A stretch of 64,000 nt of DNA from Competibacter_A sp037045535 (GTDB taxonomy: Bacteria > Pseudomonadota > Gammaproteobacteria > Competibacterales > Competibacteraceae): NCBI GenBank assembly GCA_037045535.1, contig JBAOHI010000094.1, forward strand, positions 1 through 64,000, in the 5' to 3' direction. Every line of letters begins with the position of its first letter. Position 1 is the first letter of the stretch. The notes beneath the pieces were generated by a model. It was not told the DNA's origin. It was given only the letters and a program-made list of their open reading frames with translations, and searched no databases. Positions 26,688 to 36,084 of the stretch are shown piece by piece. A program made the translations under genes and the position numbers.

Positions 26688-28007
26688 TCAGGAAGCGAGC
26701 ATCTGCGTTGTTTTCTGGTCAAGAATCGATTCCGGCGTGTTGGCCTCACTCTCAGTTTCGTGTTCTAGACCCTGCCGCAATTGTTGTGTGTCGAGTTCCC
26801 CGCACCATTTTGCAACCACGAGGGTGGCAACCCCATTGCCAACCAGGTTGGTCAGTGCCCGCGCCTCGGACATGAAGCGGTCGATGCCCAGAATCAGTGC
26901 CAGCCCTGCCACCGGTACGTTTCCGACCGCCGATAGGGTAGCCGCAAGCACGATGAATCCGCTGCCGGTGACGCCCGCCGCCCCTTTGGAGGTGAGCAGG
27001 AGTACTGCGAGCAGGGTAATCTGCTGCATCAGGGTCATTGGGGTGTCGGTTGCCTGAGCGATGAACATCGCGGCCATCGTCAGATAAATCGAAGTACCAT
27101 CCAGATTGAAGGAATAGCCGGTGGGAATCACCAGCCCAACGACGGACTTTGTGGCGCCCAGATTCTCCAGTTTCATCATCATGCGTGGTAGGGCTGCCTC
27201 GGAGGAGGACGTACCGAGGACAATGAATAATTCTTCCTTGATGTATTTGATGAATTTCCAGATATTGAAGCCGTGTAGCTTGGCGATGGTACCCAATATT
27301 ACAAAGATGAACACAAGGCAGGTCAGATAGAAGGTCCCCATCAGCTTGCCTAGGGAGGCAAGCGAGCCGACGCCATATTTACCGATCGTGAAGGCCATCG
27401 CCCCAAAGGCGCCCAGTGGGGCGACTTTCATAATGATGCCGACGATATTGAACAGGACGTGAGAGAATTTTTCGATGAAATCGAAAACCAGCGTGCCGCG
27501 GCCACCGAAGCTGTGCAACGCGAATCCGAATAGCATCGAGAACAACAGAACTTGCAGCATGTCGCCCTTGGCGAACGCATCGACGACACTGGTGGGGATG
27601 ATGTTGAGCAGGAATTCCACGGTGGTCTGCATCTTGCCAGGACCGACATAGCTGCTAATCGAGTTGGTGTCGAGGGAATGGGGATCAACGTGCATGCTCG
27701 CGCCAGGCTGGATGACGTTGATAATGATCAATCCGACGACCAAGGCGACCGTGCTGACCACCTCGAAATACAGCAATGCGTAGGCCCCCGTTTTTCCAAC
27801 TTTTTTCATGTCTTCCATACCGGCGATTCCGACAACCACGGTGCAGAAGATGATGGGGGCGATGATCATTTTGATCAGTTTGATGAACCCGTCTCCGAGC
27901 GGTTTCATGGTTGTGCCGATGTCGGGGAAGAAGTGCCCTAGTAGCACGCCGATGGCGATGGCGGCCAGGACTTGCAGATATAGATTTTTGGATTTGTTAC
28001 TGCTCAT
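26688..28007 (-). CDS. dctA: C4-dicarboxylate:cation symporter
   Basis: A 439-residue transporter of the DAACS family. The landmarks are intact: LPRMMMKLENLGATKSVVG, the serine-rich loop GTSSSEAALP, GYSFNLDGTSIYLTMA and GIDRFMSEARALTNLVGN. It imports succinate, malate, fumarate and related substrates with protons or sodium. I start at ATG 28007 (MSSNKSKN), because GAGGAGA lies 8-9 bp upstream and the longer frame would run through the sigma-54 promoter. It is transcribed in the same direction as dctBD, which lie ~190 bp downstream beyond a terminator. Confidence 0.92.
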   Translation of the reverse strand: MSSNKSKNLYLQVLAAIAIGVLLGHFFPDIGTTMKPLGDGFIKLIKMIIAPIIFCTVVVGIAGMEDMKKVGKTGAYALLYFEVVSTVALVVGLIIINVIQPGASMHVDPHSLDTNSISSYVGPGKMQTTVEFLLNIIPTSVVDAFAKGDMLQVLLFSMLFGFALHSFGGRGTLVFDFIEKFSHVLFNIVGIIMKVAPLGAFGAMAFTIGKYGVGSLASLGKLMGTFYLTCLVFIFVILGTIAKLHGFNIWKFIKYIKEELFIVLGTSSSEAALPRMMMKLENLGATKSVVGLVIPTGYSFNLDGTSIYLTMAAMFIAQATDTPMTLMQQITLLAVLLLTSKGAAGVTGSGFIVLAATLSAVGNVPVAGLALILGIDRFMSEARALTNLVGNGVATLVVAKWCGELDTQQLRQGLEHETESEANTPESILDQKTTQMLAS

Positions 28008-28049
28008 TTTTTCGTTCTCCTCGCTTTGGTTGGTTGGCCTGCTTGCGAT

Positions 28050-28066
28050 TGCAGACTCCATGCCGT
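28050..28066 (-). promoter_or_regulatory. Candidate sigma-54 promoter of dctA
   Basis: On the minus strand the invariant GG (28064-28063) and GC (28052-28051) are exactly 10 bp apart, in the context cGGCATggagtcTGCa. This is a fair match to TGGCAC-N5-TTGC. It would start transcription near 28040, leaving a ~33-nt leader with a strong ribosome site before dctA. Confidence 0.55.
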
Positions 28067-28137
28067 CAAGCGCGAAGTGAGGACTTCTAATAACAATTTG
28101 ATTTTTGATGTTTTTATTGGGACTATTAGGGTGGATT

Positions 28138-28186
28138 GTTCGGGTATCCGAACGGTGCGTAAGGATCTCTGTTCGGATATCCGAAC
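28138..28186. promoter_or_regulatory. Two palindromic enhancer sites upstream of dctA
   Basis: GTTCGGGTATCCGAAC (28138-28153) and GTTCGGATATCCGAAC (28171-28186) are 16-bp dyads with centres 33 bp apart, about three helical turns. Both contain TTCGG-N4-CCGAA, the kind of site I recall for DctD-family regulators such as AauR. They sit ~100-140 bp upstream of the predicted dctA start, as enhancer sites should. The divergent helicase gene starts ~100 bp away. Confidence 0.65.
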
Positions 28187-28288
28187 GAGGTTGGTGATCA
28201 GGTTCCGTTAAGGTTGTTTTAGGTTTGGCTGTAGTTTACTTTATAGTTAATTGTCCGAGATGATGATATAAATTCCCAATAATTCGAC

Positions 28289-31200
28289 ATGGAGCACTCC
28301 TCTTCGATGGCCGTTCGTGATGATCGTCAACAACTAATCGACGCTTACGAAAAACTGGCACCCCCGGAACAAGTAATCCTACAGCTGCTCTCCATCATCT
28401 ATGACGGCGTCACCAAAAACCCGCTGCTGGATTGCACACGGCACTGCTGCCTGCCGCCATTCGACCTCAAGGGTTTCACGATACCGGGGCTGACCGCCCT
28501 GCTCAACCGGCTGTCGACTGTCAAGCTCGTCGTCAAGTCAAACAATCAGTTCCGCTGTCATCCCCTGGTGGTAGAGGAAGCCACGCGCCAAGCGATCCAG
28601 GACGGTCATTTCGAAGCTCTGGCCACGGCCGTGCAACACGCCATCAAAGTTCCCGGCTGGGACAGTGACTATCCCTATTTCTATACCTATCGGCAATGTC
28701 TGCGTGAATTGCGCATCGCTTTCCACCGCCGCGATACCCAGCGGGCGCAGCACATTCTGGAGATTTGCGTTCGACAATTCCCTGGCGAATATCACCGCTA
28801 TCCGCCATGGTTGCTCATCTTTAACAATCCTTTCAGCGCCGATGGATTGCGAGCGCTGCCCGACGAGTTGCTGAGCGAGGCGCTGGCCACCATTTTCACA
28901 GCGGGCCTGCGCGATTTCGAACCCACCACCGAGGCGCTGGCGTTGGCAGAAACGCTGGTCGCCGAGAACCGCTGCGCCGAAATCGCACGTTACCATTTAG
29001 CCGAGCACTCGCTGCTCTGTGGGGATTCGGCGCGGGCTCGACAATATCTCGGCGAACACGATACCGACTATGACCGAGCCTTGCGCGGCTGGCTGGCATT
29101 TTTGGAAGGCGCTGACGAAGCAGCCATCCAGCACTACGAAATCGCACTGAAATTGCTGCGGCAACGCACCCGCAAGCGCAAGATTTTTTTCAACCATCTG
29201 GCCGGAGTGTTCTTCATTCTGGCGCTGCTAGCCAGTGGCACGGCCGCTCGCCTGCGCCAGGCAGCAGAGGCGATCGCTCCCACGCTCGACAAAAACGCGC
29301 GCTACCCTTTCGCTCTCGTCTACCTGAGCCTGCTGGAAGTGATCGAAATCCAACAGGGATCGCGCAAGGAACCCACTCCGTTAGCTGTCTCGATCCAACG
29401 CCCCGCCGGTGACCGTTTTTTTCAACTGCTGGCACTGTTCTGGCTGAACGCTGCCGAACCTCAGACCCTACGCGAGCCTGTCGAAATCCTGCTGAGCCTG
29501 GCGAGCGAGTCCGGCTATCGCTGGATCGAAGTTGAATTGACCGACCTGCTGGAACACCTGCACCACCATCGAGAGGGTTTGAGAGACTCGCCCGCAATGC
29601 AGCGTAACGGTGGGCGCGGCCTCGTTCAGTTGTTTCGTCGCAAAGCGCACTGGGAGCACGCGTTGAGCGCCCTGCTCGATCTAAGCCAAACCAGTCGGGA
29701 ACCGCCGGCCGCAGCGGTGCAGACCCGGTTAGTTTGGTGGCTGCGTTGGCACGAGAGCGGTTATTGCACGCTGATTCCCCGCGAGCAAAAACGCGATGCG
29801 CGGGGCTTTTGGACTCGCGGCCGACCCATTGCCCTGAAGCGTTTGTATTCTCGTGCCGAACGGCTCGATTTTCTCACATCTCAGGATGTCGCGGCCTGCG
29901 CCGGCGTACGCCCTAGCCATTCCGGCTATTACGGCCCGACCAATTATGATATCGATCCTCAGAAGGCACTGCCGCTGCTAGTCGGCCATCCCCTGCTGTT
30001 TTGGGAGCACGCGCCGGACGTGCGCGTGGAACTCGTTCGGGGTGAGCCCGAACTGCTGATCATCCCGCACGGTTCGCAGTGGCGGCTGGAGCTCTCTCCC
30101 AAGGCCCTGGCAGGCGAAACCTTGAAAGTGATCAAGGAAACGCCGACCCGACTGAAGGTGATCGTGTTCGGCGAAGCACACCAGCGGATCTTGTCGATTC
30201 TCGGTGAAGGCTTGCTGGTCCCCGCAACGGCCGAGACGCAGATCCTGGAAACCGTGGCCGGTTTGTCGAGCTGGGTCACCGTGCAATCCAGTGTCGGCGC
30301 GGGCGTAGGAAATCTGGAAGAAATCGCCGCCGAATCGAAACCTTATATTCATCTGCTACCGTTCGGCGCCGGATTGAAAGTCGAGCTGCTGGTCAAACCG
30401 TTCGCGACCGGAGGTTCTTACTACCGGCCGGGTGCGGGCGGCGAGCGGGTGATCGCCGAAATCGACGGCCGGCGCCTGCAAACCCGGCGTGATCTGAAAC
30501 TGGAGCAGCGACAAGCGACGCAGGTGATTAAGGCGGTGCCCACGCTGTCCCGCCAACTGACGGTCAGCGGGGAATGGCTGCTAGCCGATCCGGAAACCTG
30601 TCTGGAATTGCTGCTAGAGTTGCAGGCGCTGAGCGATCAAGCCGTGGTGGAATGGCCGGAAGGCGAACGCTTCAAGATCGGTCAGCAAGCCTCACTCGAC
30701 CAATTGCGCCTGAACATCAAGCGACAGCGGGACTGGTTCGAGTTCGGTGGTGAATTGCCCCTGGCAGAAGATCAGGTTTTGAATTTGCGGCAGCTGCTGG
30801 CACTGATCGAGCAAGCACCAGGCCGGTTCGTGCCACTGGGCGAAGGCCGATTTCTAGCCCTGACCCGAGAGTTTCGCCAACGGCTGGAGGAGATCAACGG
30901 CCTGGGTGAACCGACCGGCAAGGGAGTGCGCCTACATCCGCTGGCCGCGCTGGCCTTGGAAACGTTCGTGGCAGAAGCGCGGACGGTCAAAGGCGATGCG
31001 GACTGGCAGACGCATCTGCGACGGCTGCACGAGGCGGAAACCCTGCAAGCGGCGGTGCCTTCCACCTTGCAGGCCGAGCTGCGGGACTATCAAGCGGAAG
31101 GGTTTCAATGGCTGACCCGACTGGCCCACTGGGGCGTCGGCGCCTGCCTGGCCGACGATATGGGTCTCGGCAAGACCGTGGAAGCCCTGGCGCTGATCTT

Positions 31201-32449
31201 GGGCCGGGCACCGGACGGTCCCACGCTGGTGGTCGCGCCGACCTCGGTCTGCCTGAACTGGCTGGACGAAATCCGTCGCTTCGCGCCTACCCTGAACGCC
31301 AGCGTCTTCGGTGGCGGCGACCGCGAACAAACCTTGGCGCGACTGGGTACATTCGATCTGTTGGTGTGCAGCTACGGCCTGCTGCAACAGGAAGTGGAAC
31401 GACTGGCAAAAATCCAGTGGCGGACCATCGTGCTTGACGAGGCTCAAGCCATCAAGAATCCGGGCACCAAACGCTCTCAGGCCGCCCTTTCTCTACGCGG
31501 CGACTTCAAGATGCTGCTAACCGGTACGCCCATTGAGAACCACTTGGGCGAGTTGTGGAATTTGTTCCGCTTCATCAATCCAGGCTTGCTCGGCTCCTTG
31601 GAGGATTTTAACCAGCGCTTCACAACTCCTATCGAGCGGGACCAGGACGCGCGGGCGCGGCACCGGCTCAAGAAATTGATCCAGCCCTTCATCCTGCGTC
31701 GGCTGAAATCCGAAGTGCTGGAAGCGCTACCGCCGCGCACCGAGATACTGCGACGAGTGGAGCTGGGCGCGGAGGAAATGGCGCTGTACGAAGCCTTGCG
31801 GCAACAGGCGTTGGCCCGACTGGCCAAACAGGAGGGAGACGACCATCAAAAACCGCTGCAAATCCTGGCTGAGATCATGAAACTGCGCCGGGCCTGTTGC
31901 CATCCCAGCCTGGTGCTGCCGGACACGGATCTGGGCGGCGCCAAACTGGCGGCATTCGAGGACATCCTAGACGAACTGCTGGAAAACCGGCACAAGGCGC
32001 TCGTGTTCAGCCAATTCGTCGACCATCTCGCCATTCTCCGCGCCACGCTGGAGCGGAAAGGCATCGTTTACCAATATCTGGATGGCAGCACGCCGGGGCC
32101 GGAGCGCAAACAACGGGTGGACGCCTTTCAGGCCGGGCACGGTGACGTGTTCCTGATCAGTCTAAAAGCTGGCGGATTGGGATTGAACCTCACCGCCGCC
32201 GACTACGTGATCCATATGGACCCCTGGTGGAACCCGGCGGTGGAAGATCAGGCGGCGGATCGCGCTCATCGGATCGGCCAGCAGCGGCCGGTCACCCTCT
32301 ATCGGCTGGTGGCGAAAGGCACCATCGAGGACAAGATCGTCGCCCTGCACCATCACAAACGGGATTTGGCGGAGCGGCTATTGGAAGGTACCGGCGCCAC
32401 CGGCAAGATTTCGGCAGAAGAACTGCTGGGACTGTTGCAACGAGCTTGA
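28289..32449 (+). CDS. SNF2-family DEAD/DEAH-box helicase-like ATPase
   Basis: A 1386-residue protein. The last ~450 residues form a complete SNF2 motor. Motif I is DDMGLGKT near 955-962, motif II is LDEAQAIKN near 1050, motif III is LTGTPIENHLGELWNLF, and the second lobe has KALVFSQFVDHL, KAGGLGLNLTAADYVIH and HRIGQQ near 1326. The first ~900 residues are an uncharacterised helical and repeat-like region, typical of the bacterial RapA/HepA-like SNF2 enzymes that act on DNA or RNA polymerase. The ribosome site before ATG 28289 is weak; ATG 28307 after a GGAG is an alternative. Its 3' end overlaps the convergent arsB gene. Confidence 0.85.
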   Translation: MEHSSSMAVRDDRQQLIDAYEKLAPPEQVILQLLSIIYDGVTKNPLLDCTRHCCLPPFDLKGFTIPGLTALLNRLSTVKLVVKSNNQFRCHPLVVEEATRQAIQDGHFEALATAVQHAIKVPGWDSDYPYFYTYRQCLRELRIAFHRRDTQRAQHILEICVRQFPGEYHRYPPWLLIFNNPFSADGLRALPDELLSEALATIFTAGLRDFEPTTEALALAETLVAENRCAEIARYHLAEHSLLCGDSARARQYLGEHDTDYDRALRGWLAFLEGADEAAIQHYEIALKLLRQRTRKRKIFFNHLAGVFFILALLASGTAARLRQAAEAIAPTLDKNARYPFALVYLSLLEVIEIQQGSRKEPTPLAVSIQRPAGDRFFQLLALFWLNAAEPQTLREPVEILLSLASESGYRWIEVELTDLLEHLHHHREGLRDSPAMQRNGGRGLVQLFRRKAHWEHALSALLDLSQTSREPPAAAVQTRLVWWLRWHESGYCTLIPREQKRDARGFWTRGRPIALKRLYSRAERLDFLTSQDVAACAGVRPSHSGYYGPTNYDIDPQKALPLLVGHPLLFWEHAPDVRVELVRGEPELLIIPHGSQWRLELSPKALAGETLKVIKETPTRLKVIVFGEAHQRILSILGEGLLVPATAETQILETVAGLSSWVTVQSSVGAGVGNLEEIAAESKPYIHLLPFGAGLKVELLVKPFATGGSYYRPGAGGERVIAEIDGRRLQTRRDLKLEQRQATQVIKAVPTLSRQLTVSGEWLLADPETCLELLLELQALSDQAVVEWPEGERFKIGQQASLDQLRLNIKRQRDWFEFGGELPLAEDQVLNLRQLLALIEQAPGRFVPLGEGRFLALTREFRQRLEEINGLGEPTGKGVRLHPLAALALETFVAEARTVKGDADWQTHLRRLHEAETLQAAVPSTLQAELRDYQAEGFQWLTRLAHWGVGACLADDMGLGKTVEALALILGRAPDGPTLVVAPTSVCLNWLDEIRRFAPTLNASVFGGGDREQTLARLGTFDLLVCSYGLLQQEVERLAKIQWRTIVLDEAQAIKNPGTKRSQAALSLRGDFKMLLTGTPIENHLGELWNLFRFINPGLLGSLEDFNQRFTTPIERDQDARARHRLKKLIQPFILRRLKSEVLEALPPRTEILRRVELGAEEMALYEALRQQALARLAKQEGDDHQKPLQILAEIMKLRRACCHPSLVLPDTDLGGAKLAAFEDILDELLENRHKALVFSQFVDHLAILRATLERKGIVYQYLDGSTPGPERKQRVDAFQAGHGDVFLISLKAGGLGLNLTAADYVIHMDPWWNPAVEDQAADRAHRIGQQRPVTLYRLVAKGTIEDKIVALHHHKRDLAERLLEGTGATGKISAEELLGLLQRA

Positions 32450-33562
32450 ACCTCGAACGCGGGCCGTGGATTTTTCGTCACGTTTGCGAGAGAGAGCGGT
32501 ATCGATTTTTCGTACCATTCCTTTGAAGCATTGACCAGTGCGACGACCACCAGCATCACGGGCACCTCGATCAGCACCCCGACCACCGTGGCGAGCGTCG
32601 CACCCGATTGAAAGCCGAACAAGCTGATGGCAGCGGCCACGGCCAATTCGAAGAAATTGGAGGCTCCGATCAGGGCCGACGGACAGGCCACATTGTGTTT
32701 CTCGCCGACCCACCGATTCAGTCCGTAAGCCAGCGCGGCATTGAAAAAGACCTGAATCAGGATTGGCACGGCCAGCAAAGCGATAATGAGGGGCTGTTGA
32801 ATGATCGCCTCGCCCTGAAAGGCAAAGATCAGCACCAACGTCGCCAGCAGTGCCGCGATCGACCAGGACCCGGCCGCTGCCATGATCGCGTCGAAGACAG
32901 TCCTGCCCCTTGGCCAGGAGCGACCGACGCCAGAGTTGCGCCAGAATCACCGGAATCACGATATAAAGCGCCACCGATGTCACCAACGTATCCCACGGCA
33001 CCGTGATGGCCGACAGACCCAGCAGAAAACCGACCAGCGGTGCGAAAGCGAACACCATGATGGTGTCGTTCAAAGCCACCTGCGATAGCGTGAACAAGGG
33101 ATCGCCATGGGTCAGCCGGCTCCAGACGAACACCATCGCCGTACAGGGCGCGGCGGCCAGCAGGATCAATCCGGCGATGTAGCTGTCGATCTGTTCGGCG
33201 GGCAACAGCGGCGCGAACAGCTGCCGGATGAACAGCCAACCGAGCAAGGCCATCGAAAATGGCTTGACCAGCCAGTTCACAAACAGCGTCACGCCGATGC
33301 CTTTGACGTGTTGGCGCACTTCATGGAGCGCGCCGAAGTCCACCTTGACCAGCATCGGAATGATCATCACCCAGATCAGTAAACCCACCGGCAGGTTGAC
33401 GCGGGCGATTTCCCAATGCCCGATGGCCTGAAAAACGCGGGGTAGCCACTGACCCAACAAGATGCCAGCCACGATGCATAGCAAAACCCACAGGGTCAGG
33501 TAGCGCTCGAAAAAGGTCATGGGAGCGGGCATCGAGCGGGCGACGAGCGTGTCGGTCGTCAT
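32353..33562 (-). CDS. arsB: ACR3-family arsenite efflux pump, frameshifted once
   Basis: Two minus-strand frames together make one ACR3 transporter of ~10 membrane helices: LTLWVLLCIVAGILLGQWLP at the start, LLAAAPCTAMVFVWSRLTHG in the middle, and EKHNVACPSALIGASNFFELA in the second frame. The break is near 32900; removing one T restores GQD-VFDAIMAAAGSWSIAALL. After LVNASKEWYEKS the frame continues past the usual family end and overlaps the 3' end of the helicase gene, so a natural stop may also have been lost. It exports arsenite using the proton-motive force. It is the last gene of the ars operon, 12 bp after arsC. Confidence 0.82.
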
Positions 33563-33574
33563 GAGCGAACTCCG

Positions 33575-34078
33575 TCAGCGACGGGCGATGGCAGTCAGCG
33601 CAGCTTGCAACTGGCTTTGGTCCATCGTCTCCAGAGGCAGGGCGAGCAACTGCAACAAGCGATAACCGAGCGCTTGGCGGGTCAGTTCGAAGGCTCGACG
33701 CTTGCCCTCATCGCCACCGTCGGCGTTGGAAGGGTCCGGATACCCCCAATGCACCTTCACCGGTTGCCCATGCCCGCCGTGGAAGATCGGACAGGTCTCA
33801 GCCGCCGCGCTGTCGCAGACCGTGATGACGGCCGCCAAGGGTGGGCCCTCTGCTCGGGTGAACTCATCCCACGACTTGCTGCGGAAACTGCCGCATTCGA
33901 CACCGGCAGCCGCGAGCGCTTCCAGGGCGAACGGGTTGATCCGTCCGCTCGGCGCGCTACCGGCGCTGTAAGCTTTGACATCACGACCCAGCCGGGCGGC
34001 AAGATGGTTGAGCATCCCCTCGGCCAGCACGCTGCGGGCGGAGTTATGGGTGCAGAGGATCAAGATATGCGTCGTCAT
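33575..34078 (-). CDS. arsC: Arsenate reductase, low-molecular-weight phosphatase type
   Basis: A 167-residue protein beginning MTTHILILCTHNSARS. The P-loop Cys9-x5-Arg15 marks the low-molecular-weight tyrosine phosphatase-like ArsC class. WGYPDPSNADG carries the acidic residue (YPDP) of this fold. It reduces arsenate to arsenite with thioredoxin- or glutathione-type electron donors. Its neighbours are a small thioredoxin-like protein (83 bp upstream) and the ACR3 pump (12 bp downstream), which fits a reduce-and-export operon. Confidence 0.9.
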   Translation of the reverse strand: MTTHILILCTHNSARSVLAEGMLNHLAARLGRDVKAYSAGSAPSGRINPFALEALAAAGVECGSFRSKSWDEFTRAEGPPLAAVITVCDSAAAETCPIFHGGHGQPVKVHWGYPDPSNADGGDEGKRRAFELTRQALGYRLLQLLALPLETMDQSQLQAALTAIARR

Positions 34079-34161
34079 AGTGAATCCTTAATGATCATGA
34101 ACGGCGCGGGCGACGCCGCATCGAAATCCGCCGTTACCCGCTTGGCATGAGGGTAGCCGGC

Positions 34162-34398
34162 TTATCCGGCGAACCATTGTTCGACTTTCTCGCGGCCGGG
34201 CACGCCGCCGGCATGGACAACCTGACCATCGATGACCACGCCGGGCGTACGCAGCACCCCGTAGCCGGCGATATCGCGCGGGTCTTCCACCTTTTGCACG
34301 GCAACCGCCACGCCCTTGGCCTGGGCGACTTGCTCGATCAGGGCGACGGTGTTTTTGCAATTGGCACAGCCTGTTCCCAATACCTTGATTTCTTGCAT
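34162..34398 (-). CDS. Small thioredoxin-like redox protein
   Basis: A 78-residue protein with a thioredoxin fold of the 'redox-active disulfide protein 2' type. The active-site motif is CANC in VLGTGCANCKNTV, and the conserved cis-Pro is in GVLRTPGVVIDG. I start at ATG 34398 because CAGGAG lies 8 bp upstream. This family is often found beside the DUF318-type permease and arsenic genes, as here, and may supply electrons to ArsC or the permease. The partner is inferred from context. Confidence 0.85.
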   Translation of the reverse strand: MQEIKVLGTGCANCKNTVALIEQVAQAKGVAVAVQKVEDPRDIAGYGVLRTPGVVIDGQVVHAGGVPGREKVEQWFAG

Positions 34399-34432
34399 GT
34401 TGATGGCTCCTGGAGAAATCCGATTGAAGCCG

Positions 34433-35470
34433 TTACAAAACGGCGTTGAACACATAACCGACCAGCAGGATGCCGACGGCCACGATGCCGGCGAAGGTGG
34501 CGATCAACCGGAGCTTGAGCACCTTGCGCAGGATGATCATTTCCGGGAGCGAGAGCGCGATGACGCTCATCATAAACGCCAGCACCGTGCCGAGCGCCGC
34601 ACCCTTGGCCAGCAATGCTTGAACGATGGGAATGACACCGGCGGCGTTGGTGTACAGCGGAACGCCGATGACGACCGCCAGCGGTACCGCCCACCAGGCG
34701 TCCCTACCCATCAGCGACGCCATCGCATCCTGCGGCACATAGCCGTGAATCCCCGCTCCCACCGCGATGCCGACGAGAATATAGGGCCATACCTTGCCCA
34801 CGATCTCGCGCACGCCTTGTAAGCCCAACTCGATGCGATCGCCCAGCGTCAGGGCTTCCGCCGTGAAATCGGCTGAAGCTTTGGGTAGTTCGCGCACCCA
34901 GTCTTCCAAATAAGGCTCCAGGCGCAGCCGGCCGATCAGCCAACCGGCAGCGACGGCTACCGTCAAACCCAAACCCAGATACAGCACCGCGATTTTCCAG
35001 CCGAACAGACCAAACAACAGCGTCAACGCCACTTCGTTGACCATCGGTGCGGCGATCAGAAAGGAAAAAGTCACGCCCAAAGGGACACCTGCCTGGACGA
35101 ATCCGATAAACAGAGGCACCGCCGAGCAGGAACAAAACGGCGTGACCACCCCCAGACTGGCCGCCAGGACATTGGCGACCCCTTCGTGTCGCCCCGCCAG
35201 CAAGGCGCGGGTGCGCTCCGGGGTGAAGTAACTGTTGACCATGCCCATTACGAACACGACACCAGCCAGCAGCAACAATACCTTGGGTGTGTCGTAGAAG
35301 AAGAATTGCAACGCGTGGCTCAACCGGCTTTCAGGCGTCACCGGCAACGCCGCCACCAGCGCTTCGGCAGCCGGAGCCAGCAATTGATAAAGGCTCCACC
35401 ACAGCACGGCGGAAATCCCCAGGAACCCCCACGGATTCCGGCGTGACCATCGGATCGCGAGCGCCGTCAT
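34433..35470 (-). CDS. DUF318/ArsP-type permease
   Basis: A 345-residue protein with ~8 membrane helices and the family signature VVTPFCSCSAVPLFIGF, with a repeat-like second half (VVIGVPLYTNAAGVIPIVQALLAKG). Members of this family export trivalent organoarsenicals or metal ions. I start at ATG 35470, preceded by GGAG at a 9-bp spacing. The small thioredoxin-like gene follows after 34 bp. Within an ars operon an ArsP-like role is the best guess, but metal specificity cannot be read from sequence. Confidence 0.8.
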   Translation of the reverse strand: MTALAIRWSRRNPWGFLGISAVLWWSLYQLLAPAAEALVAALPVTPESRLSHALQFFFYDTPKVLLLLAGVVFVMGMVNSYFTPERTRALLAGRHEGVANVLAASLGVVTPFCSCSAVPLFIGFVQAGVPLGVTFSFLIAAPMVNEVALTLLFGLFGWKIAVLYLGLGLTVAVAAGWLIGRLRLEPYLEDWVRELPKASADFTAEALTLGDRIELGLQGVREIVGKVWPYILVGIAVGAGIHGYVPQDAMASLMGRDAWWAVPLAVVIGVPLYTNAAGVIPIVQALLAKGAALGTVLAFMMSVIALSLPEMIILRKVLKLRLIATFAGIVAVGILLVGYVFNAVL

Positions 35471-35612
35471 GGCTTCAGTCTCCACGGTTGGAGTGAAGAG
35501 TCGCAACATACCCAAACACGGGTTTCATTTTAAAATTTCATCTATCGTTCAAATAATTTTCGTTCGTTGATCACACACAGCCCTATGAACCGTCGTGGAA
35601 AAACGGTTATCG

Positions 35613-35984
35613 TCAATCCTGGCGTTGGGTAACCGGCAGTGGTGGCAACAGTGCATCAGAGCAGGTCGAAGCCGCCCGCAGTTCGGCGCAGGCTTCCGGA
35701 TGACCGGCGCAGCACTCCTCCGTCAGGTACGCGATCAGGTCCAGCATCAAGGGAATATTGGCCCGGTAGCGTTGAAAGCGCCCTTCCTGTTCGACGGTCA
35801 ACAAACCGGTCTGCGTCATCGCGCGAAAGTGAAACGACAAATTGGTCGGCGGCAGATCGAGCGCGGTGGCAATCTCGCCCGCGACCAGCCCTTGGGGGCC
35901 TTTTTTGACCAAGAGCCGATAAATATCCAATCGCACCCCCGATGAGAGGGATTCAAAAATCGCGGTTGCTTCCTGATTTTTCAT
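35613..35984 (-). CDS. arsR: ArsR-family arsenic-responsive repressor
   Basis: A 123-residue winged-helix protein. The core reads IFESLSSGVRLDIYRLLVKKGPQGLVAGEIATALDLPPTNLSFHFRAM, as in ArsR. Near the C-terminus CCAGHPEAC offers three cysteines for As(III), resembling the C-terminal sites of some ArsR variants in place of the classic ELCVCDL. I start at ATG 35984 (MKNQEATA), which matches the usual family start; the extra upstream residues are AT-rich and non-coding in character. It heads the ars operon and very likely represses it. Confidence 0.87.
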   Translation of the reverse strand: MKNQEATAIFESLSSGVRLDIYRLLVKKGPQGLVAGEIATALDLPPTNLSFHFRAMTQTGLLTVEQEGRFQRYRANIPLMLDLIAYLTEECCAGHPEACAELRAASTCSDALLPPLPVTQRQD

Positions 35985-36030
35985 ATTTTCATTATAGAAC
36001 AAATATTGAAATAAAAGCACCTGATGATAA
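35985..36030 (-). promoter_or_regulatory. Promoter and possible operator of arsR
   Basis: On the minus strand a perfect -10 hexamer TATAAT lies at 35996-35991, ending only 6 bp before the arsR ATG. The -35 is poor. An imperfect dyad, TATTTCA ... TGAAAATA, overlaps the -10. No Shine-Dalgarno sequence is visible, so the transcript may be leaderless. Confidence 0.4.
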
Positions 36031-36084
36031 ATTTTATGAAAAAAACATATACTTGAGATGATCAGCAGCTTGGTGGCAAAACGC

